DNA of 9,739 nucleotides from Methanothrix sp. (GTDB lineage: Archaea; Halobacteriota; Methanosarcinia; Methanotrichales; Methanotrichaceae): positions 1 to 9,739 of the forward strand of contig JAABPZ010000033.1 in assembly GCA_011391755.1 (NCBI GenBank). The letters are read 5' to 3'. The position numbers and the translations under genes are program-made. The notes beneath the pieces are model-generated. The model was not told the DNA's origin, made no database searches, and worked only from the letters and a program-made list of their open reading frames with translations. Of this stretch, positions 1-5,036 are shown one piece after another; position 1 is the first letter of the stretch; each line of letters starts with the position of its first letter.

Positions 1-173
1 ATGAGGTGCGCATTTTTCTCGATCGTATTCTCCAGGATCTGCACCCTCACCCCTTCCGTAAGTCCCAGAGACATGATGATGATGCCAACCGCGATGGCGA
101 CGGAGATCATAGTGAAGGCGGTGCCCCTCCGGTTGGTCACCACATGTCGTCTGGCGATATCAAGTTCGAACAT
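1..173 (-). CDS. ABC transporter permease, FtsX/MacB type (N-terminal part, cut by window edge)
   Basis: Only the first 57 codons are inside the window. The protein starts MFELDIARRHVVTNRRGT and runs straight into a hydrophobic stretch (about residues 21-37) followed by a polar GLTEGVRVQI segment. This is the usual start of an FtsX/MacB-type permease: a short basic cytoplasmic tail, TM1, then the large extracytoplasmic domain. The ATG at 171-173 lies 11 bases past the stop of the preceding permease gene (185-1351). A GGAGG sequence sits about 2 bases upstream of it, so the two are almost certainly co-transcribed and translationally coupled. The start resembles that of its neighbour (both have an IA-R-H motif before TM1), which suggests a paralogous pair forming a heterodimeric transporter. 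The ATPase is not visible and may lie beyond the left edge. Substrate unknown. Confidence 0.85.
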   Translation of the reverse strand, partial: MFELDIARRHVVTNRRGTAFTMISVAIAVGIIIMSLGLTEGVRVQILENTIEKNAHL

Positions 174-184
174 ATCCTCCGCCC

Positions 185-1351
185 TCAGCCGCCCCGCAAG
201 GCCATGACCGGATCGAGCCGGGAGGCTTTTCTTGCCGGATAGACGGCTGCCACTATGCTCAAAGCTACTGCCCAAAAGACGAGCATGAAGATCTCCCAGG
301 GGTTTATGATGAGGGGCAGAGTGGTTATCTCGCTTCCTCCTGCTGCTATCTCAAAGGGCACATTTCCCAAGAGCAGTACGCCCGCCAGGCCGAGAGCGGT
401 TCCTGCTGCCGCACCCATAAAACCCAGGATGGCGCTCTCCACCAGAAAGATATCCCGGATATTCGATCTGCTGGCACCCATGGCCATGAGCATGCCGATC
501 TCTCTTGTCTTCTCCACCACGAGCAGATTCATGATGCTGGCCACGCCAAAAAATGCCACCACCATAAAGAGCAGGACCGAGAATCTGGTCCAAAAGCCAC
601 CGATGTTTATGGCCCGCATGATCTCGGGATTGTTCTCTTGCCAGCTTAATGCATTGTAGCCCCAGGTGGTGATCTGGGCGGCCAGCCCTTCTGCCGGGGT
701 TATGTCCTGAAGGCTGATCTCGACGGCATTTATCACATCCCCAATATCACGAAAATTGCGGGCCGTCTTCAAGGAGACAAAAGCCACTCTTTCATCAAGA
801 GGCGTGCCGGTAAAAAATATGCCGGTTACAGTTAGATCTGTTGCTCTGGCATTGGGAAACGTGGCGTAGACCTTATCACCCAATTTGATATCCAGATTCT
901 CGGCCAAGGTACTGCCCAATGCGGCATTACCCGTTTGCTGGATGCTGCCGAAATCGCCCTGCACCATTGATGCGCCGATCTTGTAGATCTTGTCCATTTC
1001 CAGAGGATCTGATCCCTTCAGCAGAGCGTTCTTAGTCTTGTCTTTGCGAGACAGTGTGGCTGTGGTCGAGAGGGATGCCGCACGGGATTTTATGCCCTGC
1101 AGTGTCCCTATCCTATCCTGAAGGCCCTTGTAGAGGTGGATGAATTCTTCGCCAGGCTCTGGCTTAACTACAACATGAGGAAGCTTCTCTTCCACAAGAT
1201 CGGTGAGAATCTGCTGCTGGCCGGTGACAAGCGAAGTGAAGATGACCGAGATGCTCACCGCTAAAGCTACCGCCAGCACCGAGAGAATGGTCTGCCGTCT
1301 TCGGGAGAGAATGTGCCTGATGGCAATGGTCACGGCCAGAGTATCGATCAT
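185..1351 (-). CDS. ABC transporter permease, FtsX/LolC-LolE/MacB family
   Basis: A 388-residue integral membrane protein with the four-helix FtsX layout: TM1 at about 21-43, a large extracytoplasmic domain (about 44-255, MacB periplasmic-core-like), then TM2 about 256-278, TM3 about 303-328 and TM4 about 352-372. The cytoplasmic loop after TM2 carries the family signature EKTREIGMLMAMGAS (280-294), which contacts the ATPase. The C-terminus YPARKASRLDPVMALR (371-386) is also classic. The domain contains a GIFFTGTPLDER segment similar in position to the LolC/LolE loop. Such permeases couple ATP hydrolysis to extrusion or extraction of lipids, lipoproteins or peptides at the membrane, but the substrate here cannot be told. 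The ATG at 1349-1351 has only a weak upstream AGGAT-like site. The next permease follows after 11 bases. It is the first visible gene of this minus-strand operon, divergent from the secreted protein at 1541. Confidence 0.93.
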   Translation of the reverse strand: MIDTLAVTIAIRHILSRRRQTILSVLAVALAVSISVIFTSLVTGQQQILTDLVEEKLPHVVVKPEPGEEFIHLYKGLQDRIGTLQGIKSRAASLSTTATLSRKDKTKNALLKGSDPLEMDKIYKIGASMVQGDFGSIQQTGNAALGSTLAENLDIKLGDKVYATFPNARATDLTVTGIFFTGTPLDERVAFVSLKTARNFRDIGDVINAVEISLQDITPAEGLAAQITTWGYNALSWQENNPEIMRAINIGGFWTRFSVLLFMVVAFFGVASIMNLLVVEKTREIGMLMAMGASRSNIRDIFLVESAILGFMGAAAGTALGLAGVLLLGNVPFEIAAGGSEITTLPLIINPWEIFMLVFWAVALSIVAAVYPARKASRLDPVMALRGG

Positions 1352-1470
1352 CTTTTTCAGATCCTTTTTAGATAATGCATAGTATTTCTGTCCTTTGTAT
1401 CAGCCGTTATGCCTGGGCTCACAAATAAACCATTCATTCTTCTTAATGATAGGGAAATGCAGGCACCTAA

Positions 1471-1483
1471 TTTTTGATATAGT
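1471..1483 (+). promoter_or_regulatory. Possible TATA box for the 1541 secreted-protein gene
   Basis: The run TTTTTGATATAGT lies about 60 bases before the ATG at 1541. An archaeal TATA box here would put the transcription start near 1505 and leave a leader of about 35 bases carrying the GAGGAT ribosome binding site. This is motif reading only. The 1352-1540 gap also has to hold the promoter of the minus-strand permease operon, for which the only candidate I see is a minus-strand TTTATTTG around 1424-1431. Confidence 0.25.
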
Positions 1484-1540
1484 ATGAGGTACATTTGTGG
1501 TTGGTGATGAGCAAGAGTATTAAGATCTGAGGATGAAATT

Positions 1541-2203
1541 ATGAAAAGAAATAGACTATATCCGATAATATTAATATCCGTTTTATTGCTATGTTGCTCT
1601 GCCGTTCAAGGAACAGCCGGAAACAGCCTGCGGATAGAGGGACCAGATGGCTGGACAAAGCATCTGGAAGTTGCCCAGGGATCAACTGCTTTCCTGGTGG
1701 TGTTAGCTACAAAAGAAGGCGAAGGCGCACTTTGTGATCAGTATCCAGATGGAAGCGCTCATAACATCATATATTACTTCCAGGGTTACGATCGTCTGCC
1801 TTTCTGTGCAAGCATACCAGGAAGACACGTATTGTCCTATGTCATAGACGGCAAAGAGAGCAACCTGGTGGTAATAGATGTAAAAGGCACTCATGCACCA
1901 AACTATTGCCCTTCACCTTCAGCTCTGCCTCAAACTTATGTTATGCCCCAAACAAGCATTCGCGCACCATCTACCCGCTTCATACCCCGCGTTGCGCCAA
2001 TTTCTCTTTCCCGGGGGATATCAATTGATCCCGTGATGCTTGGGTACCATCCCGTAGGTGCTCATATTATGAATTACCAGAATGGAATTGTCATTCCCAA
2101 ATCGGCATCACAATATCATTTTGGCAAGGACTTTTCGTTGGGTACGATAGATAGCAACTATCCAGGCACACCATTCCTGCTCCAGTATCTTTCCGATCCA
2201 TAA
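1541..2203 (+). CDS. Secreted protein of unknown function
   Basis: A 220-residue protein I do not recognise. It begins with a clear Sec signal peptide: basic MKRNR, a hydrophobic core at about 8-22 (LISVLLLCCS), then a probable cleavage near AVQG-TAG (24-27). The mature part has two sections. Residues about 28-115 are strand-rich and end with a GRHVLSYVIDGKESNLVVIDV-type pattern (94-114, key residues R95, Y100, D103, G104), reminiscent of the closing strands of a small Ig-like domain. Residues about 120-220 are low in charge and rich in Pro, Ser and Tyr. The mature chain has three cysteines (C65, C89, C123). There is no membrane anchor at the C-terminus, so it is probably released or surface-associated. 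GAGGAT lies 8 bases before the ATG, a good archaeal ribosome binding site that supports this start. It appears monocistronic: the gene after it is an IS-disrupted fragment on the other strand. Confidence 0.85.
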   Translation: MKRNRLYPIILISVLLLCCSAVQGTAGNSLRIEGPDGWTKHLEVAQGSTAFLVVLATKEGEGALCDQYPDGSAHNIIYYFQGYDRLPFCASIPGRHVLSYVIDGKESNLVVIDVKGTHAPNYCPSPSALPQTYVMPQTSIRAPSTRFIPRVAPISLSRGISIDPVMLGYHPVGAHIMNYQNGIVIPKSASQYHFGKDFSLGTIDSNYPGTPFLLQYLSDP

Positions 2204-2208
2204 AAAAA
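2202..2208 (-). terminator. T-tract on the minus strand after the truncated gene
   Basis: The plus-strand run AAAAAAA directly after the stop of the secreted-protein gene reads as a T7 tract on the minus strand. It lies about 40 bases past the stop of the minus-strand fragment at 2248. Archaeal RNA polymerase terminates at such T-runs, so this may be the old terminator of that disrupted gene. Confidence 0.35.
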
Positions 2209-2213
2209 TGGTA

Positions 2214-2244
2214 AAAGGAGATTGGAACCTATCTCGGCTCCTTT
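2214..2244 (+). terminator. Inverted repeat with pyrimidine-rich tail downstream of the secreted-protein gene
   Basis: AAAGGAG (2214-2220) pairs perfectly with CTCCTTT (2238-2244) across a 17-base loop and is followed by CTTCT. It sits 10 bases after the stop of the gene ending at 2203. It could help end that transcript, although the loop is long and the T-run is weak. It could equally be a processing site. Confidence 0.3.
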
Positions 2245-2247
2245 CTT

Positions 2248-2408
2248 CTAGAACATATTCGGTCTCATCAGCCCAGGCTTCACAATCACCTTGCTGTATC
2301 GGCATCCAGGGGCATGGGAGCATACATACAGAGCCTTGCGTGAAGAAGGCTCCAGCCTGCGCACCATCTGCTCATCGGCCCAGATGGTGAGGGTGCAGCC
2401 TTTGGGTG
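2248..2408 (-). pseudogene. C-terminal fragment of a disrupted gene, possibly part of a zinc-ribbon protein
   Basis: About 53 codons on the minus strand lead from the left end of the IS to a TAG stop at 2248-2250. The reading frame stays open with normal-looking codon use and encodes TPKGCTLTIWADEQMVRRL followed by a segment ending CSHAPGCRYSKVIVKPG and a short MRPNMF tail. The CSHAPGC spacing resembles the second half of a topoisomerase-type zinc ribbon, but the expected first CxxC just before MVRR is absent, so that assignment is weak. The N-terminal part is missing: upstream of 2409 the frame passes into the inverted repeat of the IS, and the sequence on the far side of the IS encodes an unrelated transposase. 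The parent gene is therefore truncated, and its identity is unknown. Confidence 0.45.
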
Positions 2409-2432
2409 TGTAGTCCCGAAAGTATTTCGCAC
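2409..2432 (+). repeat. Left terminal inverted repeat of the IS481-like element
   Basis: The 24 bases start TGTAGTCCCGAAAGT and end TTTCGCAC. Compared with the complement of 3233-3258 they are identical over the inner TCGCAC-proximal 14 bases and the outer five. There is one C/T difference and a 2-base indel (TGTAG-TCC versus TGTAGAGTCC). Confidence 0.85.
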
Positions 2433-2447
2433 ACGCTTTGCCCCTGG

Positions 2448-2462
2448 ACCCGTAACACGGGT
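2448..2462 (+). repeat. Short perfect hairpin just before the transposase start codon
   Basis: ACCCGT (2448-2453) and ACGGGT (2457-2462) form a 6-bp perfect inverted repeat with a 3-base AAC loop, one base before the ATG at 2464. There is no Shine-Dalgarno sequence in this spot. In RNA the stem would sit where the ribosome must bind and could limit translation of transposase from transcripts reading in from outside, a known strategy of other IS families. That role is inference here. Confidence 0.5.
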
Positions 2463-2463
2463 T

Positions 2464-3191
2464 ATGAAATTGGACCAACGCAAGATTCATTGGATTATCC
2501 GCCAAAAGCAGAAAGGGGTGACCACAAAGCAGATCGCACTGGATATGAAGATATCGCGCAGGCGAGTCCAACAAATCTGGAAAAGCTATGCAGAGAGCAA
2601 ACAAGAACCTGCAATCGGCGAGAACTTGGGCCGGCCCAGGAAGCCCTTTGACGAGCACGAGGCACAGGTCGTTGGCGAGGGATATCGGCGTTATAGATTT
2701 GGGGCTCGGATGTTGGAGGTCGCTGTAAGAAAAGTGTTTAAGATCCGCATCTCCCATAACCGCATTCACATGTATCTCAAGGCAGCGGGCTTGGCTCATA
2801 AAGATCCGAAGAAACAAAAGCGACGCAAGTGGGTTCGGTACGAGCGCAAGCATAGTCTGTCCGCAGGACATATCGATTGGCATGAATCAGGTTGGTCAGA
2901 TCTCAAGGTTTGCGTTATCATTGATGACGCATCCTTGAAAAACATGGCATAAAACCAATCCTGGCGAGGGTTAAGCATCTTCAGACAAATGGAAAGCTAG
3001 AACGATGGTTTGGAGAATATAAGAGGCATCGATTAGCCTTTTCTTCATTTGAGGAGTTTAAGGAGTGGTACAACAATAGACCTCATGGTAGTCTGGAGTT
3101 TGAGCATCTCGAAACCCCAGAACGGGCATTCAGAAGAAAGATGCGCTTGGAGATGTATTTTGCAATTGGACATAGGTTGTTTGGACTATGA
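2464..3191 (+). pseudogene. IS481-family transposase gene with internal deletion and frameshift
   Basis: The N-terminal part (2464-2933) encodes a helix-turn-helix region (QIALDMKISRRRVQQIW, residues 24-39), a GRPRK linker (56-60) and the first part of an rve/DDE integrase core with GHIDWHE, in which D138 is the first catalytic aspartate, and IIDDAS at 152-157. The frame then stops at 2950-2952. From 2934, in a different frame, the same protein resumes with LEKHGIKPILARVKH and NGKLERW, where E is the third catalytic residue. It runs through RPHGSLEFEHLETPE and FRRKMRLEMYF to a TGA at 3189-3191. The roughly 70 residues normally between them, including the second catalytic Asp (TDHG-type motif), are gone. 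Comparing frames, the deletion is 3k+1 bases long. KHLQTNG also replaces the usual KHPQTNG. The product cannot be active. Confidence 0.85.
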
Positions 3192-3232
3192 GAGGAAGTA
3201 TGAATTATTCACACGAAATGGAATCTGAGCAG

Positions 3233-3258
3233 GTGCGAAATACTTTCAGGACTCTACA
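3233..3258 (+). repeat. Right terminal inverted repeat of the IS481-like element
   Basis: The 26 bases start GTGCGAAATACTTTC and end CTCTACA. They are the inverted partner of 2409-2432, about 40 bases past the transposase stop codon. Read on the minus strand they supply the artificial TVES-stop tail of the interrupted IS701-like fragment. Confidence 0.85.
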
Positions 3259-3563
3259 GTTCCAATCAACTTCGTTACATCTTTTTGGATTTGATTCAAA
3301 ATGAGATCATCTCTCCAGTGTGATTTTGAGATCATATGTTGGAGAGATTGTTTGCTTGAGCCAGGGACTACTTGGGCGTATTTGCTCATATTTCCTCGTC
3401 CTCTATCTAGAAATATACCACTTATGTATTGAAATACTCTATGGTCAATTGATCTGGTTGAGGTACGACAAAATATTTTATATTCGAGTTTCAATCTCTT
3501 CAAAATGCGACGAACCATTCGCAATTTTGCCTGCGAGAATTCAGGATTTAATTTCAGAATCAT
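3259..3563 (-). pseudogene. N-terminal fragment of an IS701-family (DDE_5) transposase, truncated by the IS481-like element
   Basis: About 101 codons on the minus strand start at ATG 3561-3563. The translation begins MILKLNPEFSQAK and contains YISGIFLDRGRGNMSKYAQ and VPGSSKQSLQHMISKSHW, then a DQxxxD-like stretch ending KDVTKLIGT. The order YxxGLF...RxNM...VPxxxxQSLQHFxSxSPW...LLG is the recognisable N-terminus of IS701/DDE_5 transposases, which are about 400 residues long. The catalytic region is absent. At 3258 the frame enters the right inverted repeat of the IS481-like element and stops at once. The GGGGGAT directly before the ATG can serve as ribosome binding site. The remaining C-terminal two thirds are not found on the other side of the inserted element. 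Confidence 0.68.
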
Positions 3564-3595
3564 ATCCCCCTTTTATATTACGGGGGCGTTATAGT

Positions 3596-3605
3596 AAATA
3601 TAATT
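3596..3605 (-). promoter_or_regulatory. Possible TATA box of the IS701-like transposase fragment
   Basis: On the minus strand this reads AATTATATTT, a good archaeal TATA match. It is about 33 bases upstream of the ATG at 3563, which would leave a leader of about 10 bases containing the GGGGGAT ribosome binding site. A CCCCC/GGGGG inverted repeat (3566-3570 with 3582-3586) lies between box and start. Confidence 0.35.
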
Positions 3606-3727
3606 AATTAGTAATAGTAAATGAATGTGAAGTAGTCAATTTAATTGATGAGGTAGTATTAAAATCTTTCAGTTAAGAAAGTACACGACCAACTTGTGCG
3701 CCTGAACTTTCGGGAGGTTAGGTTTAA

Positions 3728-3805
3728 ATGCTTAATGCCAGGGAACTTTTTCCGCGAAATCCTTTTCATGATGGACGTAGTGGGATTAGAGGACTGAGTG
3801 AATAA
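3728..3805 (+). CDS. Possible small ORF upstream of argD (25 codons)
   Basis: The ATG at 3728 follows GGAGGT (3713-3718) by 9 bases. That is a perfect match to the archaeal anti-Shine-Dalgarno and better than the site before argD. It encodes MLNARELFPRNPF, then HDGRSGIRGLSE and a TAA stop: 25 residues, four of them arginines. A leader peptide for arginine-dependent control comes to mind because argD follows, but ribosome-mediated attenuation is not an established archaeal mechanism. The ORF could instead be the tail of a decayed gene, or chance. Confidence 0.25.
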   Translation: MLNARELFPRNPFHDGRSGIRGLSE

Positions 3806-3811
3806 GACGTA

Positions 3812-3843
3812 GCTAACATGCTGTTCAACTTTAATATGTTAGC
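3812..3843 (+). promoter_or_regulatory. Perfect 8-bp inverted repeat upstream of argD (candidate operator)
   Basis: GCTAACAT (3812-3819) and ATGTTAGC (3836-3843) are exact inverted copies separated by 16 bases, so equivalent positions in the two half-sites lie about 24 bases, a little over two DNA helical turns, apart. The right half overlaps the TATA-like TTTAATATG at 3830-3838. A dimeric repressor bound here would block TBP. The site ends 44 bases before the argD start. Confidence 0.4.
3830..3838 (+). promoter_or_regulatory. Possible TATA box of the argD-hisC-adk operon
   Basis: TTTAATATG lies 50 bases before the argD ATG. Initiation about 25 bases downstream, near 3860, would give a leader of about 28 bases. 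A second candidate, TTTAAATG at 3723-3730, would give a much longer leader. Confidence 0.35.
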
Positions 3844-3887
3844 ACTTCATTGAGAATGCAATCAAGACGAAACCGGAATCAATACCT

Positions 3888-5036
3888 ATGACCGACAAAA
3901 CTGATCTGAAAGCCAGGGAATCAGAGGCCATAATCCAGACCTACGCCCGCCAGGATGTAGTCCTGGTACGCGGCAGCAAAGCCCGTGTTTGGGACTCGGA
4001 GGGAAAGGAGTATCTGGACTTTGTGGCTGGCATCGCCGTGAACAACGTGGGCCACTGCCACCCGGCTGTAGCCAAAGCCATCGCCAGGCAGGCTGAGACG
4101 CTCATCCACACCTCCAACCTCTACTACACGGAAAATCAGGTGCTCTTGGCAGAGGAGCTAAAGGCTCTTACCGGCATGAAGAGGGCCTACTTCTGTAACT
4201 CCGGAGCAGAGAGCGTGGAGGCGGCCCTGAAGCTGACGCGCCGCACTACGGGCAAATCGAAGATCGTAGCCGCTGAGCGCGCCTTTCACGGTCGCACTCT
4301 GGGCGCTTTAGGCACCACCTACAAATCCATCTACCGCGCGCCTTTCCAGCCTTTGAACGAAGCGACATTCGTTCCATTTAACGATGTAGAAGCCCTCAAA
4401 GCCGCGGTGACAGCAGAAACGGGAGCGGTCGTCCTGGAGCCGGTGCAGGGAGAAGCCGGTGTCTATGTGGCCGATGCACAGTACCTGCGGGCCGCCCGCC
4501 AGATATGCGATGATAAAGGAGCGCTGCTTATCTTCGATGAGGTGCAGACCGGCTTTGGGCGTACCGGAAAGTGGTTTGGCAAAGATCACTTCGGCGTTAT
4601 GCCGGACATCATCACCTTAGCTAAAGCCATGGCTGGCGGCCTGCCCATCGGTGCCATGCTGGCCGCAGGCCCAGCGGCGGAGGCCTTCGCTAAGGGCGAC
4701 CATGGCTCCACCTTCGCCGGAGGCCCCCTCATCTGCGCCGCGGCTCTTGCCACCATTCAGGTCATAAAAGATGAGAAGCTGGTGCAACGGTCGGAGGAGA
4801 TGGGCGCCTACCTGAAGAGCCGTCTGGCAAAGCTCGCGCCCCGCGAGATACGCGGCCTGGGATTGATGGTGGGCCTGGATCTGGACACGGACTGCAAAGC
4901 CCTGGTGGAGAAGGCTCTGCAAAAGGGCGTTCTGCTCAACAGCACCGGCGAGCACACCCTGCGTTTCATACCGCCCCTGGTAGTCGGAAAAGAAGAGATC
5001 GATAAAGTGGTGAGCATGATTGGAGAGTCACTCTGA
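3888..5036 (+). CDS. argD: Acetylornithine aminotransferase
   Basis: A 382-residue cytosolic PLP enzyme (class III aminotransferase, fold type I) that transfers the amino group of glutamate to N-acetylglutamate semialdehyde, giving N-acetylornithine in arginine biosynthesis. Family members sometimes also act in lysine pathways. Visible motifs: GHCHP (55-59), FCNSGAES (102-109) binding the PLP phosphate, AFHGRT (132-137), FDEVQTGFGRTG (216-227) with D217 contacting the PLP pyridine nitrogen, TLAKAMAGGLPIGA (243-256) with K246 as the Schiff-base lysine, HGSTFAGGPL (272-281) and LRFIPP (358-363). Length is normal for ArgD. The N-terminus fits the family (ESEAIIQTYARQDVVLVRG), so the ATG at 3888 is sound even though no strong ribosome binding site precedes it. 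The stop overlaps the start of hisC by 17 bases. A palindrome near its promoter suggests regulation. Confidence 0.95.
   Translation: MTDKTDLKARESEAIIQTYARQDVVLVRGSKARVWDSEGKEYLDFVAGIAVNNVGHCHPAVAKAIARQAETLIHTSNLYYTENQVLLAEELKALTGMKRAYFCNSGAESVEAALKLTRRTTGKSKIVAAERAFHGRTLGALGTTYKSIYRAPFQPLNEATFVPFNDVEALKAAVTAETGAVVLEPVQGEAGVYVADAQYLRAARQICDDKGALLIFDEVQTGFGRTGKWFGKDHFGVMPDIITLAKAMAGGLPIGAMLAAGPAAEAFAKGDHGSTFAGGPLICAAALATIQVIKDEKLVQRSEEMGAYLKSRLAKLAPREIRGLGLMVGLDLDTDCKALVEKALQKGVLLNSTGEHTLRFIPPLVVGKEEIDKVVSMIGESL

Larger units (their letters stand above)
2409..3258 (+). mobile_element. IS481-like insertion sequence, internally deleted (850 bp)
   Basis: The element is bounded by near-perfect terminal inverted repeats, TGTAG...CGCAC at 2409-2432 and its complement at 3233-3258, with the 5'-TG...CA-3' ends expected of IS481-like elements. 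Between them lies one transposase gene (2464-3191) broken by an internal deletion. An intact element would be roughly 1.05 kb by my estimate. No target-site duplication is visible: the flanks read ...GGGTG on the left and GTTCC... on the right. Autonomous transposition is not expected, since the transposase has lost a catalytic residue. Because both ends look intact, a related transposase elsewhere in the genome could still act on it in trans. Confidence 0.82.
3606..3887. other. Gene-poor interval between the IS remnants and argD
   Basis: About 280 bases without a convincing conserved gene. The left third (to about 3670) is A/T-rich and unlike the G/C-rich argD operon, consistent with leftover IS or flanking DNA. 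The right part holds a possible 25-codon ORF with an excellent ribosome binding site (3728-3805), a perfect 8-bp inverted repeat (3812-3843) and a TATA-like box (3830-3838). These are listed separately. I see no RNA gene or riboswitch fold. Confidence 0.5.

Noticed and set aside
255..659. A 134-codon plus-strand ORF antisense to the ABC permease
   Set aside because: The permease on the minus strand has all FtsX-family motifs. The antisense frame shows no domain or ribosome binding site.
2248..2883. A 211-codon minus-strand ORF spanning the IS left end
   Set aside because: Most of it is antisense to the well-supported transposase reading frame. Only the last 53 codons, outside the IS, look like real coding sequence, so only these are annotated.
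2404..3263. Target-site duplication around the IS
   Set aside because: I compared the flanking bases outside both inverted repeats and found no matching direct repeat beyond an initial G/T coincidence.
3320..3607. A 95-codon plus-strand ORF in the IS701-like region
   Set aside because: It is antisense to the transposase N-terminus, which has a recognisable motif order, a ribosome binding site and a TATA-like box.
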